Part shown: positions 8,879 through 21,655 of the stretch, piece after piece | Position numbering within the stretch: position 1 is the first letter of the stretch | Layout of the letters: each line of letters starts with the position of its first letter | Source of the DNA: Ceratorhiza oryzae-sativae | Taxonomy: Eukaryota > Basidiomycota > Agaricomycetes > Cantharellales > Ceratobasidiaceae | Assembly (NCBI GenBank): GCA_030998015.1 | Contig: JARWMV010000233.1 | Location: 124,001-188,000, forward strand | Direction of reading: 5' to 3' | Length of the DNA: 64,000 bases | The notes under the pieces: generated by a model | The model's input: the letters and a program-made list of their open reading frames with translations, nothing else | Told to the model about the DNA's origin: nothing | Database searches by the model: none | Made by a program: the position numbers and the translations under genes

Positions 8879-11373
8879 ATGACTAAGTAGAGATCTCAGG
8901 TGAGAAATTTGCTGGTTACCTGCACCCACAGCTGGTAACTGGTGCCCTGAGGCCCCTACCCACACCTGCACCTGTGCCTGCAGCTGGTATGTCAGTATAC
9001 CCATGGTATCTGGCATTTTACCTGCATTCCCACTGTTGCAGGTATACCTGTGGTTAAGTGTCACCACAAGCTTACAATGTATATACCATAAAATAGTAAA
9101 AATTCATAGATTTCTAATGATATATAACACATCCCATACAAAACATTCTAGCACACATTGCAGTCCAAACAGCATGGAGGTGAATCCATTAAAAGGGGGA
9201 CACTTTTGCAAAACTCATAACAACTGCTAGCCTATGTACTCATAAAATGTGAAAAATTCACAGCTTTTTAATCATATACATATTATATGTGGGAAAAATC
9301 TCAGTCATGAGATCACAAGGCTTTTGTCCTGGAAAATAATCCCCAAATATGCGCAGCCCCGATTTCAACATCAAGGAGGCATTTCCAAGTGAATATAATG
9401 GTTCCAGTGGACTCAGAGTGTTAGAAAACCCCTACATTGCATAGCATTGTGCTCATAACTATGTCCCTTGTAGGTGAACTCACTCCCTCTCCCATGATTT
9501 CCAGCTGATGCCCAGTTCCCCCGGGTCAGGACAAGCAAACTCACCTAATGGACATGCAGATGAGTATTACTGGTCACTCTGCTACAGTAATAAGGTGTTC
9601 TGAGTCCATCTGGATCATCAGAAACCCTTCAAACTCCCTCAGACATGATGGAGAGGGGACTCAGCTGTAATTTCAGTACTAAGGGGTATGTTTCCCCTGT
9701 TTAACCCTCTAAATCTTGTCCAAATGAGCTGAAATTTTGTAGGTAGCATCTCTTATACCTATCGCATCTATATATTACAATGGAGCAGCATTTGAACAGT
9801 GGAATTCACTAGTAGTTTTTGGACTGTTAGGGGTTTCCCCCCTGTATTTCCCCTATAACTTATGCTACAGTAATGCTATGAAGCCAAAACCAGTATATTT
9901 GAGCTCTCCTGACTCATGCGCATCTAATGATATATATATATCAAGTATTTGGTGAGTTTTGAAAGTGGCCACTAGTCTGTGCTTTGGGGGGGATTATTTT
10001 CCAAACATGTTTGCTTGCAATCCTCCCTTAGAAATTTTTTATTGCCTATGTGTTATATATGATTAGAAAACTAGATTTTCACTCTATTTAATAGTGCTAT
10101 TTACAAACAATTGCAGCAACTTTTGTGTAACCTCATTCTGCTCTCACAGCCATTCTTGCTGCTCTTGCCATGCAGGTATCTGCAGGTACAGCAGTGCTTG
10201 TTTGCAGGTTACTGCAGGTTACCTGCCTGGTTACCCACAGGTTTTGGGCCATACCTGCAGTTGCAGCTGCACCCTGCAGCAGGTATTTGCAGGTATTTTT
10301 ACCTGCAGAACACTGGTATACCAGCTGCAGGTTTCTCAGGTGACATGCCTATAACTAAGTCACTGACTGACAAGGTTGTAAACTCTGTGCTTGCTCTACT
10401 TGATTCTGGCCATAGCTATTCCCAAATCAGAGCTTGAATACCTGGTATTGCTAAGAGCTCCATCTCTAAAATCTGTTCTACACATTGTCCAGACCTTGTG
10501 AAGCCCTCTGGAGGGTGTCACTGCAAGCTGAATCCCCATGCTACCTGCTATGCCATCTGCCTTTTCACCAACCACAACTCTGTACCCACTTGCCAAGCTA
10601 CCCAGACCCTATGCAAACTTACTGGGCAGACCATACATCCTAAAACTGTCAAACATGCACTGAAAGAGGCAGGTCTCATCCCTATAAAGAAGCCAAAAAA
10701 ACCACAGCTTAAGCACAAACACCATGATGAGCAGCTTGCTTTTGCTTGGGCTCACAGGCATTGGACTATTGAGGACTGGAAATGTGTTCTGTGGTCAGAC
10801 AAGACCAATATTAATAGGTCAGGGTCAGATGGGGTTCATTGGGGCTGGAAACAGCAAGGGGCAGGTCTCAGTAAACATCAGACTGTTCCAACTGCCAATT
10901 TTGGTGGTGGATCAATCATGTTTTGGGGTTGTATGGGCTGGGGAGGAACTGAATTTGGGTGTAGGCTGGAGTGGACATTGAATAAGGAGTTATATCTGGA
11001 GATCCTGGGTGATGAACTTTTGCATAGCCTGGAGCATTTGGGAATGGAGCCTGGGGAGGTGATATTTCAGCAAGACAATGCTAGCTCCCATAAAGCCAAA
11101 GTGTGTCTTAACTGGATTGAAGACCATGGTATTGAGTTACTCAAGTGGCCAGCTATGTCTCCTGACCTTAACCCCATCGAAAACTTATGGGCTGAGCTGA
11201 GACGACATCTTGGAGAGTATGAACACCCCCCAGGCGGGATTATGGAACTATGGGATCGGGTTCAAGCAGATTGGGACAATTTTGGTGAGGATTACTGCCA
11301 AAAGTTAATAGCTGGCATGCCCAAATGTATGGCTAAGGTTTTGAAAGCAAAAGGTGGTCCGATTTCTCAATAA
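8879..11373 (+). pseudogene. Tc1-like DD34E transposase, split by an insertion and one stop
   Basis: The ancestral start is the ATG at 8879 (residues MTKSLTDK). A 1,464-bp insertion after codon 3 separates it from the rest, which resumes at about 10361 and ends with TAA at 11371-11373. The insertion happens to supply another in-frame ATG at 10345. A TGA at 10435-10437 breaks the N-terminal DNA-binding domain; the aligned residue in copy 1 is Arg, so CGA to TGA is the likely change. Downstream the frame is open for about 310 codons. The catalytic residues are the Asp in WSDKT, the Asp in QQDNASSH and the Glu in NPIENLW, with DD34E spacing. An N-terminally shortened product from the ATG at 10498 would keep the whole nuclease domain. 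Confidence 0.9.
8889..10352. mobile_element. Non-autonomous hAT-like insertion with ACCTGCAG subterminal arrays
   Basis: This block interrupts the Tc1 transposase; the empty site is seen in copy 3. It is flanked by an 8-bp duplication with one mismatch (GACTAAGT at 8881-8888, AACTAAGT at 10353-10360). The 8-bp size points to the hAT superfamily. Both ends hold many copies of ACCTGCA or its complement TGCAGGT: about 8920-9050 on the left and 10170-10335 on the right. hAT transposases bind such subterminal repeats. The middle has no coding region that I recognise, so it would need a transposase in trans. The terminal inverted repeats are short and imperfect (shared TGAGAAA..TGC), so the superfamily call is inference. 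Confidence 0.65.
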
Positions 11374-11402
11374 TTTACATGAACAATTTTTGTTGTATGC
11401 AA

Positions 11403-11613
11403 GGGACAAAATGGTTCGAGTGTTTTTCATGTCTTGTTTCATCTATAACTCCACCGTTTGTAGACCAAACGAGTCGCATGTATATTCGTTTTGTAGCTAC
11501 AGTCATATACGATCGATTGGTACCAATTACATCATACCTCGTGGCCTTGTCGAGGAGTAATACGCGTTTTGAACTTTGCGATCAAAACACGCGAACCTTT
11601 TTGTCTCATACTG
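11403..11613 (+). repeat. Right 211-bp inverted repeat of Tc1 copy 2 (14 CpG)
   Basis: This is the mate of 8523-8733, ending CCTTTTTGTCTCATACTG and followed by TA. It retains 14 CpG dinucleotides that are all lost in the left repeat. Confidence 0.9.
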
Positions 11614-11615
11614 TA

Positions 11616-12287
11616 TATGTGGAAAATGACCGCGGCCCTGGAGGAGAACGAATTGATTTTGGTACGTGCGCTGGGGGCCCAAACCGCAAGAGAACCCGTT
11701 GCGCGTACCATTTCCGCGACATTGTATGGGCTAAATAGTGCGTCCATATTGTTCATTACATCGTTCGGTAAGAAAAAAGACTGAAACATCGTACCAGCCT
11801 CCGCGCCCGTGCCGCCAATGGCGATGGCAATTCCGGAAATGTCCATCTCCAGTGGGCCGCCAAAAGTGGCACTAAATCCCTCATCCGGTGCGCTGCCAAT
11901 GGGATACCAACTCCTGAAATACCTCCTGTTCAGCCTCTGCCTGTATTCCCAACACCGACGCCAACGTCAGCCCCAAGTAACAGCGCAACCCCACCGAACA
12001 GAACGCCAAGGTCTCCGCTTACTGTACAGACCAAAGCAGCAACAGTGGCCGAAGGATCGACGGTGATTGCATATCAATTGGATCCTACGAACCATAGTAA
12101 TGCCGATATACCGAGAATGCTTGAAGAGAGCGAGGGCGCCTGACCTTCTGATGGATCTTCGGGGGGAACTGGTAAAAAGCGCAGTTGGATTAGGCGTCAA
12201 ATCAAGAAGTTCGTAGACCTAGCGGCCAGCGCATTGGATATTGAGAAGCGCTCTTCATACGAGATCGAGGGAAATCCGGCAAGCTAG
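11616..12287 (+). other. Coding-like remnant, probably the 3' end of a gene broken by the Tc1 insertion
   Basis: The plus strand between the Tc1 end and a TAG at about 12287 reads as Pro/Ala/Ser/Thr-rich, then more ordinary protein sequence (for example AATVAEGSTVIAYQLDP and a basic segment KKRSWIRRQIKKFVDL). Reading needs at least one frame change near 11,900 and passes a TGA near 12,141, which could be an intron or decay. No start codon or known domain is visible, and I could not find its 5' part on the left side of the Tc1 element. A degenerate gene of unknown function is the most I can support. Confidence 0.35.
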
Positions 12288-12536
12288 GCGGTGACCGCCG
12301 GCATGCCTGTACGAAGTAGTCCCCCAATACTCGTTTAGCCTTCCTCAGATATGTTAGGTTTGTCTTGTACAGGATCTTCGTTTTCGGCGCAAGCATGCAC
12401 ACACGTATTGATGAATATGATTGGCTCGAATACACTCATCATCCCTCTCATGTTGTCCTTTATCCCGTCTGATTCATGTCGCCCACTCTATCTCCCATAC
12501 CAATTGACAAGAATATTTAATTACCCATCGCTGAAA

Positions 12537-14925
<2,389 letters not shown>

Positions 14926-15911
14926 GCTGTTTGCTGGTGTGAATCGCTGTAAGAAAACCATGGTCGTCGCTTCGGCCGGCGATCGACCAATGATGTCGCC
15001 ATTGACCACCCCCGGGTCACGTGCTCTTGTCGTTGAGCCTGCGCCTGACCACCATACCCGAGACACGGACTTTGCGAGTCGGTCGGTGTTCTGTGCGAGG
15101 CGACGAGTGGCGCACCATGAGGCGTTTCAGTTTGGTCCATGGCACCTCGCTCGGTCTGCACAGAAGAACCAACCGTGTCTGGCTGGCCGATGGCGTCTGG
15201 AGCCCACGAGGGTCGCACTCGTTACTCGTCTACTATACGTATTTTGGACGAACCCTCTGCTTCTCGGCGAGCATTCAATCCTACGTTTAACTTGAATTTG
15301 CACTCGGAAATGCCGGGCAACCCTCGATATGGCCAGGGAAAACATTGCGGACCGTGCCTTCTCCTGAAAGTTCAACCCGACCCTCTGCGACAATTCACTC
15401 TGTAGGCTGATGTATGCTTCTGTACTCGCCACACGCCGCTCTTCTTTGCATTCGAACAGCTACGGCATTTCACTCGCCTCAAAGCGTTCCTGTAAATACC
15501 CACTTCGACAGCCAGCTGATCGCCAACTAACGCGACCGACAACGTCACCCTCCACCGTCAGCTGCTCCAAAATGCAATCGTGCCCTCCGAGCTGCCCGCC
15601 GGGCGCAACATCTGCTCCTCAAACCATAGAGTAGTGACGCGAGTTCCACATCCTAAGCCCAATAAAATATCTTCCATCGTCGCGAACCCGCCTCGGCGCA
15701 CGCGTGGCTTCCTTTTTGGTCAAACATCCGGCGCCCCGTGGAGATAGGTTTGGCAACTGCTGGAAACCCAAGCGGCTGCGCGCGTTGGCCTCCGAGCAGC
15801 TGACCCATGCCGATGAACGATTTAGGACATTCGTATGCCGTCTCGAGGCCAGATTGACCAAATTACCAAACGACCTCCACTCTGGAATTCAATTTAAAGT
15901 GCGACCAAGAC
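14926..15911. promoter_or_regulatory. Divergent intergenic region between MTHFR and alcohol oxidase
   Basis: These 986 bp hold the presumed promoters of two divergent genes. Several open frames exist on both strands but none has a recognisable domain. No clear TATA box or known regulatory motif was identified. Confidence 0.5.
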
Positions 15912-18900
15912 ATGCAACTGACCACCACACCTCAACACTCCCTCGTCATGCAACCATTCCGAGTTCCCAAGCCCGCGCCCGATGAGGTTGACATCATCGT
16001 TGCGGGAGGCAGGTCGCATATATTCTCCAATCGTGGCATTGCTAATAGTATCGCTCCAGGTGGCCCCGCGGGATGCGTGGTTGCAGGCCGTTTGGCCAAG
16101 GCCGACCCCAATCTTCAAGTGATGCTCATCGAGTATGGGCCGAATAATATCGATGTATGCCCCCGGCCCTTTGTCTTTGATCCTACACTCACGTCCATCC
16201 AGGACCCGATGGTTTCCACCCCGGCCGTATACCCTCGTAACATGCGATTGCTCGAGTCTGACAAGGCTCATTTTTATTATGACACGAATAAGTCCCCGTT
16301 CCTCCGTGGCAGGAGGACAATCGTCCCTTGCGCCAAAGTAAGTCGGTTACGTTCCGCTCTTGTCCTTGTCGTTGATCGCCCCTCCAGGTCTTGGGTATGT
16401 CCATGTCACCCACCAATAGACATGTCGGCTTATTGCTTTTCAGGCGGCGGGAGCTCCATCAATTTCCAAATGTATACTCGGGCCTCGGCCTCTGATTGGA
16501 GTGAGGACCTTACGTGTCCACTTATGCACAAACACTGAATCAGGCCCCTAGATGACTTCAAGACTGAAGGGTGGACTTATGAAGGTGAGTCTTTTGTTTG
16601 CTGCAGCCGACTGGCCCTGGTCCAACTAGCCCGATCCAGACCTCCTCCCCCTGATGAAGCGTCTTGAAAACTATCAAAAGCCATGCAATAATGTGAGGGC
16701 ATATACCGTACCTCAGCTCACTCTAACTGACTATCAACCCCAGGATACTCACGGCTTCGATGGCCCGGTCGCAATCTCCAACGGAGGCTGGGTGGCACCC
16801 ATTGCCCAAGACTTTCTACGCGCGGCCAACGCGGTCGGAATCCCTCTGACCGATGATTTGCAAGACTGCCACCAATCTCACGCTGCAGAAATCTGGGCCA
16901 AGTGGATCAACAAGGATACCGGTCGCCGTAGGTGAGTGTTGGCGCACATGAAGGGCCGGCATATATCGAGCTGTGATTAGTGATGCTGCGTCGGCGTACG
17001 TTCACCCCATCATGGCCGAACAAACCAACCTCCATCTGCGCTGCAACTCCAAGGTCTCGCGTGTCATATTCGAGGGCACAAAGGCTGTTGGAGTTGCATA
17101 CGTCAATTCTCGGTAGGCTGATTAGCAACTGATTGTATCGTCAGCTCAAACATTCGCAGTGACCATGGAGCTACCCAGACCACCGAGACTATTATAAAGG
17201 CGAGAAAGATGGTGGTCTTGGCCAGCGGAACCCTTGCGACCCCCCAGGTATTTGTATCACCCGGTGCATCACGTACCCCCATTCAAGTGGATGTTGTTAG
17301 ATCTTGGAGCGCTCTGGTATTGGAGGGAGGGATGTACTTGACAAAGCCGGGGTCAAGACACTTGTTGGTTCGTTTTTCTCGATCCTACTTGCCCTGAATC
17401 CGATCATACTTATTTGCTTCATAGACCTCCCGGGAGTAGGCAAACAATATCAAGATCACTACACAACCTTTTCTGTTTTCCGTGCTCGGGCAAGCGAGCC
17501 TACAGGTGACGACTGGCTTCGGGGGGACCCCAAAGTCCAAGAAGAATGGCTTCGTCTGCACACTACGACTGGAAAAGGACCTGCGGCCTCCAACGGAATC
17601 GATGCTGGCTTCAAGATCCGACCCACCGAAGAGGAGCTAAAGGAAATGGGCCCGGCGTTCCAAAAAGCTTGGGGCTCGTACTTCAAAGTGAGCCAAGAGG
17701 CTATTTACTTACGAATACTTACGTTCTTCTCGACGTAGGACAAGCCCGACAAGCCCGTGATGTTTGCCTCGGTCGTGAATGGGTTCTTTGGTGACCATAC
17801 TCTCGGTATGGCCAGTTTCTTCGCGCTGTTTTCGGTCGTTGACACGATGAGCGATAGTTCCGCCCGGAAAATACTTTTCCATGTTCCAATACCTCGGTAG
17901 GTCCAGTCCGTTGATCGTTTGTTGCTCATCTCAAAGAGGCATATGACGTTAGAATACCCATTCTCTCGCGGATCCATCCACATTTCCAGCGCCGATCCAT
18001 ATGCAGACCCAATCTTCGACAGTGGCTTCCTCAACCACGAGGCGGACGTCGCACCCATCAGGTGAGGCTCTTAGTTTGAAAATGGGCCTGGAGCGGAATA
18101 ATGAAGTGTCCGCGTGTGTAGGTGGTCGTACAAAAAGGTTCGGGAAGTTGCCCGCCGCATGGATGCATACCGAGGTCCGTTGAGCCTATCCTATATGCGC
18201 TTGAACCTCGTGAATAGACATTAAAAACAGGGGAATTGACGTCACTTCACCCTCATTTCCACCCCGATTCACCGGCCCGTGTGAGGACGTTGATCTCCAA
18301 ACTGCCAAGCACGTGCCTACAGCTATACGTCATTTGTGTGACTGACTGAGCATTCCTTTACAGGGAGTACATGCCGGCTGGTCAGCTAACTGTAGGAATC
18401 CACATGGGCACATGGTCGAAGCCGCGCAAACCTCTTGCCGTAGGAGAGAAGCGCGTCGTTGAAGAGATCAAGTATAGTAAGCCTTTTGGTATCATCGTGT
18501 CGAACCGATTATATTAAAATATCCCCTTGACATTAGGCAAAGAAGACGATGAAGCTATCGAGTGAGTTTCTAATTTGCTCGCATGGAATACACCGTTAAA
18601 TGAGTGGCGTAGTAATTGGGTTCGAGATCATGTCGAGACTACTTGGCATAGTCTCGGAACTTGTGCCATGAAACCTCGAGACCAAGAAGGCGTATTGGAT
18701 CCTCGGTATAACACTCGGTTCGGAAAAGCGCTACCGGGCTGACAAAGCGAGGATAGGTTGAATGTTTATGGAACTACCAACCTGAAAGTCGGAGTAAGTT
18801 GCTCATAGCCTCCAAATTTCAACGCACTCATCAGCCGCCTCACAGGACCTCTCTCTTTGGTACGTACGGCCTGTTGTGCCAATAGATTCAAGCGTAACTG

Positions 18901-19166
18901 GCTCGTTTCATTTAGCCCGGATAATCTGGGCACCAACACATACAGTTCGGCGCTCCTGTAAGCTCCTTTACCCCCCAAAGTTCGCTCAGGATTACTAACG
19001 ATTTTACGCAGCTGTGGCGAGAAATGCGCCGACCTGATTGCCGAGGAGCTCGGCCTGACTATCAACAACCGTGAGTCAATGAGAATACCATCTAAACGCC
19101 TGTCAGCTTACGAAAACATCACCAGCGCATATCCCCGTGATGCGTCGAGCGACAGCCAAACAGTGA
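15912..19166 (+). CDS. Alcohol (methanol) oxidase, GMC oxidoreductase family
   Basis: A FAD enzyme oxidising short primary alcohols to aldehydes and making H2O2; in wood and litter fungi the H2O2 can serve lignin attack. Motifs in order: EVDIIVAGGGPAGCVVAGRLA (Rossmann FAD site), LRGRRTIVPCA, GGGSSINFQMYTRASASDW, NYQKPCNN, THGFDGPVAISNGG, AEIWAKWIN, SGTLATPQ, DLPGVGKQYQDHYTT, AGFKIRPTEEELKEMGP, DKPDKPVMF, VGIHMGTW, VETTWHSLGTCAMKPR and CPDNLGTNTYSSALL. The last three hold the active-site His and Asn. The end is NNPHIPVMRRATAKQ then TGA at 19166. It has more than 12 introns. The first has a GC donor (GGAG|GCAGGT at 16008/16009). The start may be the ATG at 15951 (MQPFRVPKP). At about 18279 the conserved frame shifts by one base (see findings), so the gene may be damaged there. 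Confidence 0.88.
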
Positions 19167-19379
19167 AGAACATAAAAATGACCTGATATAGCTACCACAG
19201 GCAATAAAATGTACCATTTGTCGCAATCAATGAAATGTGAAAATTCCTCCAGAATCACCGACCATAACAGGGACTGTTGTCACGGACGGCCCGCACATGG
19301 CAAAATGCGTGACAATATTTTCCTTCAGGATTACAGATTTTTGCAAGTTTTTTTCCCATCCCCACAACCAAACGTAGCA

Positions 19380-20790
19380 CAAGCAAGCTCAACAGTTTCT
19401 CTAGTTTCGAGTGTAAAAAGTTGGTGAACCGTGTCAAATAGCCTCGCCACGACCTAAAGCAGATAGCTGCGATGTAAACCACCAACACACTCATCCACCC
19501 CCAGACGGTGACCCCCACTGTCCCTGACAAGGAGTTTCCATTGAACATGCTCAGGGAGCCTTTTGTCGCGGATTTTCTCAGCCTGTATGCGATCACCACT
19601 TGAAATCTCTCCAATCAGGATGCGCCAATACATATCTGAGAATGCGAACTCGCTATGAGCTATAAATGCTGTGTTCACTGCTAGCGCCGCCGACTAGACG
19701 GCTGCGCCTACAAGTAGCATTCTTAGGTTGAGGCGGGTGCTGAACCGAGGTTTCGCTGGACAAAAGAATACTATGATAGCAACTACTAGGAATACAATGC
19801 CGGACACCATAGGATACACTATAAATCTTTCCGTAGGGAATTTTGGAATGACATCCGGATTCGCTGTAGCATTACTGGAAAACAATCCAGAGTAAGCGTC
19901 GCCGGGTCAAGCAGTTTCACGCACTCAAGGCGATGTATCAATTGACGCATGGAATAGCCTAGCTTTACCGGGGTACATTCTCCAGTATTGCGCCATGATG
20001 TCTTATCTTCTCTATAGCTATCATGGGGTTAGGAATGGAGTCACAGTTTCAAACCCGATACCCACTCTATGGGTAAACGCCATGACAAGCTTGCCAAACA
20101 GATCCTTGAATACCCACCCCGAGGTCATACTTTTCCACCAAGTTAGGAACCGACTTTAACAACACAAGTACCCTGGTGTTATAGTGAATGAAATTATATT
20201 AGCCTACGACCCGACGCACGACCCAGACACCAGTTACAACATACCGGGAATCGTCCAAAACATGAGAACAAAGCAGGTGAGGAACATTTTTCTGAATCAC
20301 AGTCCGAGGGGGAATTTCTCGGAGGTCTGGCAGAACGGATCTTGGTTATACGATATTGGTGCACAGGGCGGGTGCTGCGTTGACGACAAGGGGCAACGAG
20401 CAATACGGTATGAGTGGCGAGCGTATTTTGGCGACACAATTTGGGCTCAGAACCATAGCGAGACTCTCGGAATTAGCACAATGAGTGACGTCGAGTGACC
20501 CAAAAAGGTCGGGCTACGCCTCATGGCCGAGATGCCAACGACCAGAAGATATATGAACTAATTGCGCAACGATGTTGGGATAAACTTGCCAAGGCGAGAT
20601 GTGGGCAGATCATAATAATTCCAGATTTGGCGGTACGGGCCACTTGGCAGATTAGCGTTTTCGGAGGGTGGGTCCAGGTCCTTCCCTTGGGTATATGCGC
20701 AGTACGATATAGGCTGGGCGACGTCGTTGTAGCTGAGATCGATCAAGGTGTGAGTAGCGCGGTGGCAGAAAAGATATGCAATATGCAAGT
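19380..20790 (-). pseudogene. Decayed multi-exon membrane-protein gene, paralogue 1
   Basis: This minus-strand stretch is similar in DNA and in coding pieces to 27700-29280. Shared pieces include ITKIRSARPP, FW(T/M)IPGML, GSVWQAC(H/Y)GVY, RQLI(H/Y)RLECV and a hydrophobic helix (VSGIVFLVVAIIVFFCPAKP here). In this copy the piece after GVYP meets a stop and the FWTIPGML piece sits in a shifted frame. It therefore looks broken, although introns could explain some shifts. Membrane helices are predicted from hydrophobic runs near 19,745-19,835. I do not recognise the family. Confidence 0.45.
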
Positions 20791-20839
20791 CAAGAAGTCA
20801 CGAGCTAAGTCGCCAGTCGAGAATGGACAGTCGTGATTT

Positions 20840-21655
20840 CTTGCGACAATATATAATTGTGCGGTTTCGATAGCAAAGCGTGGTTAGGATAGTTTCTCTG
20901 ATGCTTTTGGCTGGAGAAGATGATAAACCGGTCCAGCCGGTGACAATTTTTCTTGCTAAAGAAATACAAAACAAGCCTCGAGAGGTGTACAAATCGAACC
21001 TTAAAGGAGTCTTATAGAAGTACAAATCAAACATAAAGGGACAAAACAAAATCAAACCTGTTCTGACACAGTGATATATCGATGGAAAGCCACATGTCCG
21101 AGTCAGGATAGACGAGACAGGAACAAAACAAGGACGATTGAGCATACAAACACCTCGGCCACCTTTACCGGAGTGCTCCCATTGACCCAACTTTGGGCTT
21201 GACGCGCCGACGCGTAACCGGGGCCAGCTTTTCGACACGGTGGGTACTCGAGGGCCACTCGCACGGATGCGATAGGCTGAACTGTGCGGGCCTCTAGGCG
21301 AATACGGCCGCATCCTAGGTCCACACCTTTATGTCGGAGCTGTTTCTGCCCGTACGGTGCATCAACGAACTCGCCATCCCGTCCGTCCGGTCTCTGTTCG
21401 ACTCGTCCAGCCGCCTCGGCATTTGCCAACTCCACCGGCCCCAGATGACCCCATCCACCAATCCACACCCGGCTCCTCTCGTAGCTTCCAACCGGGAGTA
21501 TGAGAAAGAGAAATAAAATAAAATAAATAAACAAGAAAAAGAGATAATATAAAGGAAATAAAAATAAAAAGACGAAAAATAAATTATAAAACTTGGGGGC
21601 CGCACGACTCACCGCCCACCGCCCTCCACCCAGCGTCCACCGCCCACTACCCAAC
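20840..21655. other. Intergenic stretch with an A-rich low-complexity tract
   Basis: No gene with recognisable domains is seen. Positions about 21,495-21,592 are A-rich (runs of AAATA/AAAATAA on plus). They are followed at 21,603-21,655 by a C-rich imperfect repeat of ACCGCCCA, directly downstream of the stop codon of the minus-strand gene at 21,656. The tract may be in that gene's 3' untranslated region. A 171-codon minus-strand open frame at 20,798-21,313 has no supporting features. Confidence 0.45.

Larger units (their letters stand above)
8523..11613 (+). mobile_element. Tc1/mariner element, copy 2, complete with both ends
   Basis: This is a full element bounded by TA target dinucleotides (8521-8522 and 11614-11615). 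The inverted repeats are 211 bp each and begin CAGTATGAGACAAAAAGG. The element is 3,091 bp long, but 1,464 bp of that is a second insertion near the transposase start, so the original was about 1.6 kb, normal for Tc1. The transposase lies in the plus orientation and carries one internal stop. The left part is CpG-free while the right end from about 11,179 has normal CpG content (see findings). Confidence 0.92.

Noticed and set aside
11379..11738. 119-codon plus-strand ORF
   Set aside because: Mostly the right inverted repeat of the Tc1 element; no protein features.
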